DNA of 64,000 nucleotides from Usnea hakonensis. Lineage: Eukaryota > Ascomycota > Lecanoromycetes > Lecanorales > Parmeliaceae. The notes below the pieces were generated by a model that did not search any database, was not told the origin of the DNA, and was given only the letters and a program-made list of their open reading frames with translations. Made by a program: the position numbers and the translations under genes. This document shows positions 32,792 through 43,860 of the stretch, piece by piece (within the stretch, counting starts at the first letter, position 1; each line of letters starts with the position of its first letter). Location: positions 79,363-143,362 of the forward strand of contig BLJB01000014.1 in the NCBI GenBank assembly GCA_013423325.1. Reading direction: 5' to 3'.

Positions 32792-34246
32792 ATGATCATC
32801 CCCCCAGTAGATCCTCTCTCTACCATTATCCCCAGCATCAACGCTACAATCAAGATTCTCGAGGTGACCTACCAGCTCAAAGCTGTCGATGAACAGACCG
32901 CCGATCTCCTTTCCACCACCCGTCATGTCGATTTCATGGTCAAAGAAGCTCGTCGCCTACGTCGCCTCAAGGCCGGCCTCCTAAATGCAAGCGAGCGCAC
33001 AATGATAGACCAAGTCATCAGCGACACCGAGGACGCTCTGCGATCTGTTGCAAGATTAGTCGAATCATGCCGAGTGGACAAAGCTACGAAGAACGGTATT
33101 GGATTTGGGCATAGAGTCATGTGGGTCTTCAGAGACAACCCAAACGTTAGAGACAAGCATCAAAAACTACAAGTCTGCCATCAGTCTTTGTCAATCGCCT
33201 TCACTTGCCTATATTCAAAAGACGTGGTGGTCATTGCGCCAGCACCAGAACGGAGCCGTGAAGAACAGTCGCCACCATACGATCCACAACTGAAAGAGCT
33301 ATTAGGCTGGCAGAATCGAAGAAAGGGACGCAAGAGTCAGGATGGAAGAGAAGGTCACACACCGGAGAATATTGTTGAGATGAACGCTGGCTCGAGCAAT
33401 ACCACTATCGTTGATCCCTTGAGCCCTCGCCTTTTGGATACACTGGATGAGAATGGCGATGCCTCAGACCCCTCAAGCCGTCTCCCAGAAATGTTCTTCG
33501 AATTGTCTACAACGTCTACACCCGATCTGCCGTCCCTTGTCTCTCGTGAAAGCGCCCCCAGCCCCAATCCTGCGGCTACATCGCCAGAATCGGATAACCG
33601 TCCTCACATCAGCGAGAAAGATCTCCATGCTAAAACAGACTTTCAAGGCACAGCCTCTGCTATCAAAACCAATGCAAGCAACGACTATATCAATCCTACA
33701 CTTGACCTTCCAGAAATTGACAGCCCTCCTTTCGCCACCATGATGGCTTCTTTTACTCTCAATGATGACGACGAAGACGGTCAACAACGCCCCATCAATA
33801 ATATTGCCCATGAATCCTTCCTAGCCACGGAGCGAACCTCCATCTCCTTAGCTGCTACTCCTGGCACCAATCAGTCTAACGACTCTTTTTCCCCTGAGCT
33901 ATCGTTTCCAGCTTTTGCGACACCCACATTGTCTAGCTTCAACGTCGGACATGATGGTGGAGGAGCAGGGTTGGAGTCACCAGGGGCCAATGACTATGAT
34001 GAACCTGCAGCAGCAGCAAGTCCGGGACTGCACCTGACCCTAGCGAGGATCAAGAGTGACACACAGTCGCCAAACTCCTACCAATCTGATCGCCTCGATG
34101 CCATTGCCAGAGCAGAGGACGTCATGAACAGAGATAAACGAGCTGTGAGCGTAGGACAAGGTGTCATGAAAAGAGGCGGAAGAAGCTGGCTGGCATACCA
34201 TGCTACTAGAAGCGATATGGGTCATGGCATGGATTGGAATGGCTGA
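32792..34246 (+). CDS. Protein with fungal STAND-type N-terminal helical domain
   Basis: Single exon, 484 residues. Residues about 5-135 form the helical domain found at the N-terminus of fungal STAND/ankyrin proteins: DPLSTIIPSINATIKILEVT, then KARRLRRLKAGLLN-like basic helices and DTEDALRSVARLVESCRVD, WVFRDNPNVRDKHQKLQVC. In NLR-like fungal proteins this part precedes a nucleotide-binding domain, but here it is followed only by a long disordered Ser/Pro/Asn/Asp-rich region and a basic C-terminus (VMKRGGRSWLAYH). No membrane span or enzymatic motif is visible. An adaptor or regulatory role is possible but unproven. Confidence 0.75.
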   Translation: MIIPPVDPLSTIIPSINATIKILEVTYQLKAVDEQTADLLSTTRHVDFMVKEARRLRRLKAGLLNASERTMIDQVISDTEDALRSVARLVESCRVDKATKNGIGFGHRVMWVFRDNPNVRDKHQKLQVCHQSLSIAFTCLYSKDVVVIAPAPERSREEQSPPYDPQLKELLGWQNRRKGRKSQDGREGHTPENIVEMNAGSSNTTIVDPLSPRLLDTLDENGDASDPSSRLPEMFFELSTTSTPDLPSLVSRESAPSPNPAATSPESDNRPHISEKDLHAKTDFQGTASAIKTNASNDYINPTLDLPEIDSPPFATMMASFTLNDDDEDGQQRPINNIAHESFLATERTSISLAATPGTNQSNDSFSPELSFPAFATPTLSSFNVGHDGGGAGLESPGANDYDEPAAAASPGLHLTLARIKSDTQSPNSYQSDRLDAIARAEDVMNRDKRAVSVGQGVMKRGGRSWLAYHATRSDMGHGMDWNG

Positions 34247-34659
34247 GATTCACGTTTGATGAGTGGCAAGAAATTTGCGACTTCCTTGATTAGCATCACG
34301 CACGTGAACGGTCTTCTGGTGACTGGGATATGTGCTCATAGCTCACTCTTGCGACGGCGCTGCGCTTCGCAGCTCTCGCTGCCACCTGTACAGCCCTGGT
34401 CTCCATCAAGTCAAGTGGCGCCAGTCCCAGTCTGAAAGCGGCAACCTCCCGCTTTTCGAACGCCAAATTGTGCTAGGGACCTGTTGTACATGTCATCAGG
34501 TCCCCAAGCCTACGCCACTCTCGACGCTCCCATTCTAGTGGCAGGATCATATCGTGATATCCGAAATAGGATCGAATGAATACCTGTGTCGATTGACTTT
34601 CGACGAGTAGTAACAAGGAGCACGAGGAAGCTCTTATCACGGTACCGGCACAAAGGGTG
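34247..34659. other. Intergenic
   Basis: 3' flank of the preceding gene; no supported feature before the FIG1 relic begins. Confidence 0.4.
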
Positions 34660-34935
34660 TATGCTGCCATATCATTGATACTAGAGCAAATTTAGAAGCT
34701 AGCATCGACGCAGCCATAGTCTTGACAGCTACTGTCCCGGAAGCGAAAGGTCTCATCTGCCGCCTCTTTCTTTAGTCCCTGTATTTTGCCCTGGAAAGGT
34801 GGTGGGAGGCAGACTGACACCAAAACGAGGGCAATGGTTGCCTTATTGGAATAAAGTGTTTAGCCAATGTTTGGCAAATTGGACTTGACTCCTGGCTTGT
34901 GTATATAGGATTTGGATACTTATTCCTTACCACTG
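34660..34935 (-). pseudogene. Decayed duplicate of the FIG1 gene (3' part)
   Basis: Bases 34660-34855 align to about 38250-38450 of the intact FIG1 gene: the block TATGCTGCCATATCATTGA is identical, and further matches include GGGAGGCAGACTGACACC against GGAGGCAGATGGACACG. On the minus strand it still reads ATIALVLVSVCLPPPF where FIG1 has AAIALAFVSICLLLTF, and SINDMAAY against SMIWQHTA. Weaker similarity continues through the preceding intron (about 34855-34935). In-frame stops and frameshifts destroy the reading frame. It lies about 3.6 kb from its parent and in the same orientation. Confidence 0.75.
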
Positions 34936-35178
34936 TTGAGCTCCCCGATGCTGCCGAAAAGCGACGCAATACCTCTGATCCCAACAAATACATTCCGAAT
35001 GCTTCTCAGGAGGTCTGTTCCATACCCTAGAGGAAAAATTCAAATCTGAGCATGCTCGGGAAGCCTTTGCGCCTTGTCATTCGCCATTTTTATTAACGCA
35101 ACAAGAAAGCACACTTGTTGGCTCGAAGAGAGTCCCGGCTGTGATAGCGACAGCTTCCGATCAACGAAGTCCGGTTCC

Positions 35179-35817
35179 CTAGTACAGTTCACGGATCACT
35201 CCGTCATCCCGATCCTGGACCTTTGTATTCTTCTCTTCAGTATCGGCAGTGTGTAAACCCACTGCTCGAATGCCCCGCAAAGTCCTGCGTCGGTGATAGC
35301 GCATTGAAAAGTATATGATAGCCGCACACAATAGAATACCAAAGGGGATGCCTAGCCCGGTGCCCACTTTGGCAGCACCGCTTAGCCCTGCTGATCCGGA
35401 AGGTGGATCGGGGCGGGTGGAAGGTGTGATGGTTGCAGGAGTATGAATTGTGCCGACAGACGAAGTAAGACTTGCAGTGGCAATGGACGGGGTTGGAGAG
35501 GTGGATGATGTGAGAGGCGTAGAGAAGAGGAGTCCGCTTGCGGGGGAGATTGTTGGCTGGAATTGCGTTAGCATAGACGTATAAAATAGAGCATTCTTGC
35601 CGGCGCTTACTTCATCAAACAAAAGCGTTGATTCTCCATCCTGGGGCAATGAGCTTGCAAACACATCTGGAAGTGTAGTTGTAGAAGCCTGACTTGAAGA
35701 TATTGGTTCTACAAACGTTGACGGTGCAACTTCTCCATTAGTGAAAGCAAACGGAATCGGACTTGATTGAGGTGTTGCCTGCGCTGTAATAGGATCAATT
35801 CTTGTTGATGATGACAT
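35179..35817 (-). CDS. Ser/Thr-rich single-pass membrane protein, short tail
   Basis: ATG at 35817. The frame is open throughout, but an internal 54-nt segment (35610-35557) has a full set of intron signals (GTAAGC donor, GCTAAC branch, TTCCAG acceptor), so the likely CDS is 35817-35611 plus 35556-35179, 194 residues; retention would add 18. A Ser/Thr/Pro-rich stretch precedes one membrane span (VGTGLGIPFGILLCAAIIYF) and a basic MRYHRRRTLRG cytosolic start, with a tail of about 40 residues rich in charged amino acids. No signal peptide is seen. The architecture is like the gene at 30644 but the sequence is not clearly related. Function unknown. Confidence 0.65.
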   Translation of the reverse strand: MSSSTRIDPITAQATPQSSPIPFAFTNGEVAPSTFVEPISSSQASTTTLPDVFASSLPQDGESTLLFDEVSAGKNALFYTSMLTQFQPTISPASGLLFSTPLTSSTSPTPSIATASLTSSVGTIHTPATITPSTRPDPPSGSAGLSGAAKVGTGLGIPFGILLCAAIIYFSMRYHRRRTLRGIRAVGLHTADTEEKNTKVQDRDDGVIRELY

Positions 35818-38067
35818 GCTTTGCTTGCTGAATGATGAACAAATCTTTGACTTGTAGGAAAAGAAAATTTCAGGGATGACAATGATCCTGTAAAAATCGA
35901 CAGCATGTCCACTCAAATCTAGGCCTGGGCTCTAGTAGATCATTAATAAGCATTCACTGCGGCATTCAAGGTTGCAGCAGATGGTAGGCTGAAACAAGAG
36001 GAGACGACTCGGAGGTGGCAAGGTGACTTGAAACAAGCATGTGTGTGCTGTTGCCAAATAACCGGGCGGCGAGCATGATCACTAGCTGCAGGAAGGCTGC
36101 GGCGAGATATTATCATGTCTTCTAGTGCTTTCTGTTCTTTTGTTCTACCGTAAGCAAGGTTGACGGTATAAAGGATTCATTGCATAGAGGTTGTGAGAGT
36201 ACAAGGAAGGTCGGTCTTTTACTCAAATGTCGGCTTTCATGCGCCCGTGAAGCGCAGAAAGGCCATATTGGCGAATACATCCAAATCTATCACTACCTCG
36301 ACGTCCGGCTCGGATACGAGGCTTACTATATCATATACAATGAGACTTATATAGATATATATCTGACTACGTGCCCACAGCCTTAAGGGAAAGACGGCTT
36401 GCATCTATCTTTATTACCGCTGCATCCTAGTGCGGCCCTTTACCACCCACCCACCCGTCTTTAGTAGTATCAAAGTAGAATTTTCAATAGCGCTGCGAAA
36501 TTGCCTCTCCCCAAGCGCCCCTGAGTGGTACCGCGACCCGGGTTGTATCCGCTGTCGATAAGGGAGCTTGCTGGTTTCAAGATAGGCCTTTTGTGGGTGG
36601 ACTGGGGGTGTTGGTGCTCTTATTCGCTATACCGCGGATTATCTCATAGATACTTGAATAATGTGATTGGTGGAGGAGTGGTTGGGCGTTCTCGTCGCTA
36701 AGGGTGGTCTGGAAGAGGCTTGTTGAGAGCATGTTCGGAGCACAATTGCTGATACAACTCTAGATATGTGAGATGTATATATGGGGAGTGTAATTTAGCT
36801 ATTTATGCATGTGTAGGAGTGGATGGGCGGGCGGAAAGGCCGCATAGACACTGGAGGAGATTAATCGGCGGAGGAACGAGTGTAGGTGAGGAAGCATATT
36901 GGCTTCATATCTATTGTTGCCTTAATTGGATCGTGCACAAGCAGGAAGAATGATCCTGAACAGCTTACAATGGACATGCATCGTTGGTCGAAAGCATCCG
37001 AGCCCTGTGCCGAATGCAAAGCAGCTATCGATCGCATTGGGCTTCACAGAGGTGCTTACACAATAGTGCGGATAGCTTGCGCTATCGTCTATAATTCCTA
37101 AGTACTTAAGCAAGACCGCCATTCGTCTTGGTTTGCGGATAATTGTTCGGAGAGGGTGGCGTGGATCGATCGCGCCCTGTGTGAGGTGGTCGAAGAGGTA
37201 GTCGTCTCTCACATCTGGCGATATGGATTTGGATTGGTTCCTCCTTCTAAAGTTTAGAAGATTCTCGCATTGACATGATGTCAGAAATGGAACTGTACTG
37301 CGATTGAGTTCTTGTTGAGGGTCCTTCCTGCCGAACCTTGCTGAAAGGGTGGGTGTATGCGTCCAGTGATGTTGTGGGGATCTATGAGAGTATTTGACTG
37401 TCAAGCTATGTAGCAGAAAGGCTGTGGAAATGCCCTGAGAGGCTTCATCGAAGTCTACGTGCTGTTCGTGTTTTGGGAAGTGGTGCGTCTATTCAGACAG
37501 ATGCTGTTTCCTTGCCACTCGTTAGTGTTACATCAATATCGGTGGTTCGTAGGCTGCTCAAGTTGTCTTGTATGCGTGGAGATCCGAGGGCATCCTGCGA
37601 CGCCGTGAAAGGTTTCTTGAAGACAGGGAAGTTTTTTCTCTGTGGCCGCGATATGTTTTCACGATATACGGCGTAGCGCATGGAGATTCATAAATGACAT
37701 TTCAAAGATGCCGCGGAGCTATCGACATCTTAGTTCATTCAATAAGGATTTTGGTATAAACTGAGACTGTGAGACAACCTCTACGCATTGGGGCGGGACG
37801 TGAGTACAGTGCGGAAGCGAGGCGGCGGGGTAGCTTCAACTCTGCAGAGCATGTCTAGGCTTCTAAGAACTCTTATTATTCAATCGAGGTGCAAAGATTC
37901 CTCATTGCCTACTTCAACTTGAGATGATGGTGTGACACCGCTTGCCGCTTTTGGAAACGCGAATGAATTCTAAATACATTTCTTTTCGGGAGACACCGTC
38001 CTTTATGCCAACAGCCGCTGGTGAATAGCGAGCCAGTACTACCATCGGCGATCTCGTCGTTGACCAA
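35818..38067. other. Intergenic, no supported gene
   Basis: About 2.2 kb. A 160-codon minus-strand frame (36922-37404, with FDHLTQGAIDPRHPL and IIRKPRRMAVLLKYLG) looks weakly protein-like but has no start context, intron support or known domain and may be a decayed gene. A TA-rich stretch (36335-36365) is noted. No RNA gene found. Confidence 0.4.
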
Positions 38068-39025
38068 TCAGTCGTCCGTCAATTGGTCTAGTATTCGAAT
38101 ACTCAAGACCATCACGAGCAACCCTACCGCTCCCAGAGCCATCCCACCAAAACCTACCCACCCCAACACCAAAGATATGGGCCCAACTGCGCTTTTGACT
38201 GTTCCATAGCCTAAGTGTTGAGCTGTTGTCGCCGCCGCCACCGAGGCTGTATGCTGCCATATCATTGACACTAGGGCTAGCAAAGAAGCCAAGGTTGAGG
38301 CGGCCAGAGCTATCAAGGAGACTGGGCGGGAAGGGAAAGGTTTCACCTCAATATCATCACCGTCAGCGTCCATCTCTTCATGCCAGCCCGGGAATGTGAG
38401 TAGGAGGCAGATGGACACGAAGGCGAGCGCAATGGCTGCAATACTGGTATTCATAAATGGGATAGTCAATGTCTGGGCTCAAGCAAGGTCACCTCGAAGA
38501 CGGCAGATACTATATATGGAAAGGATTCGCAGTGACTTACAATAATCCGCAGAAAATGATCTCCTCTCTGAATCTTGCTTGCGTCCAGATCAAATTTAGC
38601 GGGTCTTGATACGGTTGGAATTGCCTAGCAAGTCCAGCCGAGTCGCTACTGCACTCCCAAATCTCTCCTGCGTATTTCAGACAAAGTCCGAAATAACCTG
38701 CGCGTACTCTGAGCGAGGAGCCGTTGACAAGCGTTGAGAAAGTATTCGCTAGACCAGGATTCACCTGTTCTGGTGGAGATGAGTGAGGGATAGCTTGGTA
38801 GGATAATTCGGTGAGATAGAGGCCAAGGGTTGTTGGAGTAGAGGAAGTACAAGCCGATAAAACGAGCGCTGTAATGTTGTAAGTACATGGCTAGCGACTC
38901 TTCCATAGTTGCTTCTTTGATTGAGAATCTTTTCTCATCTTTTCCCATTCAATAAAAGTCCTCAATGGACTTGCAAGACGTGTCTACTCACAAAAGAAAA
39001 TTATAGCTATTGCTTGGAACATCAT
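38068..39025 (-). CDS. FIG1: Fig1-family membrane protein (mating Ca2+/membrane-fusion regulator)
   Basis: Exons 39025-38992, 38868-38541 and 38443-38068; introns 123 and 97 nt; 245 residues. The family pattern is clear: an N-terminal hydrophobic segment (MFQAIAIIFFSLVLSAC), the extracellular part with LGLYLTELSYQAI, SLRVRAGYFGLCLKYAG and EIWECSSD, then three hydrophobic segments, with LLLTFPGWHEE, VKPFPSRPVSLIAL, LVSMIWQHTASVA and VLGWVGFGGMALGAVGLLV. Fig1 proteins work in Ca2+ influx and membrane fusion during mating and in filamentous-fungal hyphal fusion and fruiting. It looks intact. Part of it has been copied to 34660-34935, where the copy is decayed. Confidence 0.9.
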
Positions 39026-39656
39026 CAGGACATGACTGTAGTGTAGAAACGGTAAGGCCCCTCAAATTTGATCATTGTCAGCCCGTTGAGCAATATTCTC
39101 AGTGGTCGAATGGCTGTAACGCACTCCGAAAGGACATCAGGAATCTTGTTCCCGCCATCTGTGTATCAAGGTGTCGGATCCTACACAGTCATTCACGTCT
39201 CGTGATTGCGTTTAGAGTGTAAGAGAGGACTGCACGACGTTTGGCGAGAGATTTAGTTCCCTCAGTTTCTGTTGAGCAACGAGGCTGTCACTGCGGGGCT
39301 GTACCTGCAGCTACGGGAGTACAGCAGCTCACCTTCCTAAACGGGACTAGATTGGAACCTCGTGGAACATCTTCTGCCTTTCTCATTCGCCAAACCTGAA
39401 ATTACATGCGTGGGGCTCCAACTGCGCACGTCCTTTGAAGGGAGGTGAGATGACTGCGCGCTATTTTGACATTCGCATGCTCCCCCTTTCTTCGTTCAAC
39501 ACCACCAGCTAACGCGCCAATTCGCTCAAAAGCTAAACCGATCGACCTCTACTGTCCATAGCGGTTATACATCCTGGATTGGCACTTGAATGTCGCTTTA
39601 CTCGGTGCCATTTCTGCAGCAGCTGATGCAACATTTTGGATACTTTAATAGAGAAA
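39026..39656. other. Intergenic between divergent genes
   Basis: Shared 5' region of FIG1 (minus) and the CorA-like gene (plus). No separate gene supported. Confidence 0.45.
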
Positions 39657-42600
39657 ATGTCGAGGAGTCAGATAGCTGGCAGCACCTCGGAAGTCGGTGA
39701 CATCATAATACCAAAGAAAGGGTCAGCAAACAACCCAGAAGCCGACTCGGCGGTTGTAGCCTCCAATTATGAGAATGTATTCGTCGCTGGGGCTTTACGG
39801 GTCAGCGAGGATGGCCTCAACCCTAGTGCCGTCTCTCAGGTCTCGGATGGTAGTAACTCGCTGTTGCCCCCAATTGAGAGGACCTCTTTGGAGGCTCTAG
39901 AGCTAGCTCCTTCGCTCGCCAATGCTGCATTGTCAGAAGATCAAGAAGCAGTGACCACTGTTTTACCTGATTCAATCGATGGTGCATCGGACGTTAGTAT
40001 CTCACTGATGTCGTCAATTGAGAGGTCTTCATTGAAGGTTCTAGAATTAGCTCCTTCGCTCGCTCATGCTGCATTGCCCGAAAACCAAGAAGCAATATCT
40101 ACTGCTTTACCAATATCGACCTATGGTGGATCAAGCCAAGAGTCTCTTGAAAGTTCTGATCACAGCACCGGTCAAGCAACCGGTCAAAATCTACAAGTCG
40201 TCAAATTCCTCAAAACTTACACGTCGACGATCAAGATCCTCAGCTCTCATTTACCACATCTTAAGAACGTCCAAGAACAAAGTCTTCGCAAAAACGTCGA
40301 CGTAACATGTTATGACTACGCAGATAATGCGTTGGCTTCAGTCACAGCCTTTCAACAAAGTGGAAGGAATGCAGAACTTCGAACCACTGAGGGCATGTCG
40401 CTGGATCAGTACCTGGGAGATACACCGTCTGATGGCACTCAACTCCGGCTCATCGTTGCCAGTGACCTGTCCACAGCTTTGATTGAATGTCTTGGCAGTT
40501 CTTTATCGATGAGTCCCGAAGTGTACGAAGAGCATCTATTGAATTCTGGCTGGCGCAACGGATCATACGACGACAACGAACCTGACACTTGGGTTACGAG
40601 AGACATGAAGAAAAGCCATATGTCAATCAGATGGTACAGGCCAGTGAAGAGAACACTACGGCAGCCGTATTCAACAGTGGAGCGGAAGGAGTTTTTAACT
40701 TCTGAGACCCAACCCTTCTCTTGGACGGAGGCGGTTCTTGACGAGCATGGAAAACCCCATGGTGTCAAGCATCAACTAAGACCAAGAACTAACATACTGA
40801 GGCGGGACTGGCAAATGAACACAAACGCAGACGCGGAAATTTCAGTGGGAAGCTTTGCGGCATGGGAAGAAAGGGCAACTATTTGGAGTAAACAATACTG
40901 CAACCTTCGCGTTGGTAAGACCTACTCGCCTTAGATTCGTCTGGCTGAATAGCTGAGTGAAGTATTCCAGTTGTCCTGTTGCTCGACCCATTGCCAATAG
41001 CCGAGGACGAAATGAGCGGTGCAGCCGAGGCACTGCAAAGACTGGGTGTATATCAAATCGAGCCTACCGCTACACGCCAAGGAGGGAGTAGAGGAGAAAA
41101 ACGTGCGCCAGGGTCATCGGCTAGAGGTCGACTAACGAGGGGGCTCGCCGATTTGAGCATCTTTTTTAGATCTTGGCGCAAATCTGATCAGAGCTTCTCC
41201 ATTCGGTCGATTATAAAGTTACTCATTGGTAAGCCTCAGCGACCTCAAAACTCTTCTAGTGATGGTAGGCAACCTACACAAGAACCAGAGTCATCTCAAA
41301 GTACAGAAGACCCTGAAAGCGGTCGACTAGGCACGAAACGGCAGAAAAGGAATAGGGGTTGGAGTCGCCCAACAAATCGCAGCGAAGTGCCAGAGTGGCT
41401 TGACCGTCTGTTGGGACGGTCGGAAAAGAAAGGGGACCAAGTAAATCGAGGCGAAGCCTTATATATTCCGGAGGAAAAAGAAGGAATACAGATAAAAACC
41501 CTTGAACCCATATATCGTTGTATGTTTGAAGGGTTGTACCCAAGAGGACCTGTAGTCGACTACGACACATTGATGGATCCCGAAAATGTTGGTATCCTCG
41601 CTGAGTACTTGGACGGTACGAAGGCTACTGCAGCGACCTTTCAGGAGTGGTTGACCCACAGTGATGTTGGGCGATCTCCTAGGGTTGGACCTGCATCATA
41701 CCTGGTGTATCTCTTCGAGATTGTGCACAACGATACAATGAACACATTGCGGCATATGGAATTCTCATTACGAGAGATTGGCCAGCATATCCTTGATGAC
41801 TCCTTGATACAACAGAGGCTTGTCCACTGGCGGCATCTCCTAGAACGATTCGGCACAGAGCTGCAGCACCTCGAAGACTCTCTGCGCAGATTTTCCGTGT
41901 TCGCCAGTGCCTCTGGATACTCTCACCCAGTCGGGGCGGAAAGCCCAGAAAGAGATCCATCTCCAATCGAAAAACTAGTGGAAGATAGTGTCTCCCAGAT
42001 AAAGTTTGTCCGCCAAATGACCACTCGTTCTCACAAATCTCTGATGGCCAACATGTCTATTGTTGAAAGTAAACGTGGCATCGCAGAAGCCGAAAGCGTA
42101 ACTAAGCTCACCGAACTTGCCTTCTTCTTCATCCCACTTACTTTCTCGGCAAGCATCTTCAGCATGCAAGTCAAAGAGCTGAACGCATCTCGAATCTCTA
42201 TAGCAGCTTTCTTTGTACTCGCAACCATCATCACAACGGCTTCATATGCCCTCCGCCTCGTCATTCGCAGCCAAAAAGTCATCAGAGGGCAGCGAGAGCT
42301 CCTAAAGAACATTAGGAATGATAGAAATTTAGCGCTTGGAGTTCCTGTGCCAACCGGGCTCTTTATTGCCTGGATATCCCGCTGGGTCTGGGGCCGATTC
42401 GGCATTCTCACCATCATTGTCACATTTGAAGTCGCGCTGCTCGTTTCGCTAACAGCAGTCATATGGACGAGGGAGCTGAATCACGCCTTCAAAATTCTGC
42501 TCACGATACTTCTACTCACCTTCATTCTCGTAGCATCCTTTGTTACCGCCAAGGCTATGCTTTTTGTAGATCACCGCGGCCTACGCGTTAGGCGTGACAT

Positions 42601-42943
42601 CTTCAGACCTGATCAGGAGCCTGAAAAGAGACCATACCAACCTCCTTTTAGCATTACGCGAACAACGGCTGAAATCTTCCCTTGGCTTTTGAGTCGCTCG
42701 TTCCTGATTGGGCTTGCCGCAACGGCCGTCGGTGCAGGACCATCTGCCGCGCTCTGGACTAGTCAACTCACGCTTGGCATCAAAGTAGGTGTCACAATAG
42801 TGCTTGGAATGCTCTATGTCTGCACTATTGTTTATTTGGTGCTTCGAACAATCCGAAATAAAGAGCAAGATGAGGCCACGGAAGATGAGGCCACGGAAGA
42901 TGAGGCCACGGAAGATGAGGCCACGGAAGATGAGACCAATTGA
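39657..42943 (+). CDS. CorA-like Mg2+-transporter-family membrane protein
   Basis: Exons 39657-40914 and 40971-42943, intron 56 nt, 1076 residues. The N-terminal third is acidic and disordered and holds a 45-residue duplicated unit (see repeat). The middle contains the fungal CorA-like soluble domain (KTYTSTIKILSSHLPHLKNV, MSIRWYRPVKRTLRQPYS, VIVLLDPLP region, RLVHWRHLLERFGTELQHLE). Membrane spans begin at about residue 798 (LTELAFFFIPLTFSASIFSM, then ISIAAFFVLATIITTASY), and four further hydrophobic segments follow. The GMN signature of bacterial CorA is absent; SMQ occupies its place, as is usual in this fungal group, so ion selectivity is uncertain. The C-terminus is an acidic EDEAT repeat. 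Probably a plasma- or organelle-membrane cation channel. Confidence 0.85.
39855..40133 (+). repeat. Two-copy 144-bp tandem repeat in the CorA-like gene
   Basis: Encodes two diverged 45-residue units (residues 67-111 and 115-159) sharing SIER(T/S)SL and LELAPSLA(N/H)AAL followed by QEA. Units are in frame with a period of 48 codons. Confidence 0.85.
42869..42936 (+). repeat. 15-bp coding minisatellite at the CorA-like C-terminus
   Basis: Four perfect copies of GATGAGGCCACGGAA (42869-42928) plus a partial fifth, encoding D-E-A-T-E units. Perfect identity suggests recent or ongoing slippage, so copy number may vary between strains. Confidence 0.9.
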
Positions 42944-43300
42944 GATATTGAGGCGTCGATAGCTTTGCTTAACAGAGTTCATAACCGACAGCCTCATCCC
43001 GCTACTTCCTTCTCCAAGACACGAAGCCTGATAGCAGCCATACTACTGCCAGAAAACCCTACAACAAAGAGCTAGTGCACTTCGAGTGACAGTGCAGCGT
43101 AAAAGGGGTGTAGATAATTGACCCATGCATCTTCCGATCAAAGAGGACTGCTGAATGATGCCTTGTGAGCTCCCCCTAAGCTTTCCATCCTGCTCTTAGG
43201 TCTATCTCAAAAGAACACAGGCTAAAGAAGTCTCCTCGGTGTGTTTGGAGTAAAATTCTTGACCACACATAAATCCGCAAATACCCTGCGTTGCAAACCT
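42944..43300. other. Intergenic
   Basis: 3' flank of the CorA-like gene; nothing recognised. Confidence 0.45.
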
Positions 43301-43860
43301 TCAGTAGATTGTTTCGCCTTCTTCGGCGCCAACGTCCCAACATGTCTTGCGAGCTACGTAAAGGTTGTCTTTTTTGTCAAATGAACCCGAGGATAGTAGA
43401 CACGCTTGTCTGATGATCGAATTTTCGAGCACGGCTCTAGAGAAAAGACTTGGGTGGTTGTATTGATTCTCATTGTTTTGGTGTGTTATTGGGTCCAATG
43501 AATACAGCACTTCTTCGTGCAAAGCGAAATTTATCGGGTCCACCACTCCGAGGAGAGGGTATCCGCAGGCACGGGAACGGTAAGTCTGGATTGGTATATC
43601 CTACCCTACTGTACCATAATCAATCAAATGAAAGTTCTGTGTTAAGTGTTTCATATTTTCGAGGCCGTCCCGCTTCTAGCTCAGATGAGGAGAGTGTCGT
43701 GTAAGAAGCGATTATATTTACGTTTGGTTCAGAACACGCGGACGCTGGATACTGCGCAGTCCATAAACCAGTGTCGACATCTCGAATGGAAATCCGTTGA
43801 TGCTCCAATTGTATGTTTGCTTCCCGTCTCTAAACATAGCGATTCGGAGGTGAAAGTTTG
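43301..43860 (-). CDS. Possible unrecognised gene or gene remnant
   Basis: Protein-like minus-strand frames cluster here: 43602-43301 (GYPLLGVVDPINFALHEEVL and FSRAVLENSIIRQACLLSSG) and, upstream, either 43808-43620 or an overlapping ATG-initiated frame near 43845 with QTYNWSINGFPFEMSTL. Acceptor-like TAG sites exist near 43605, but I could not join the frames convincingly. No signal peptide or known domain. It may be a small gene with introns or a decayed one. Confidence 0.3.

Noticed and set aside
42869..42936. Regular direct repeats resembling a CRISPR array
   Set aside because: The units are contiguous 15-bp coding repeats without spacers, in a eukaryotic gene.
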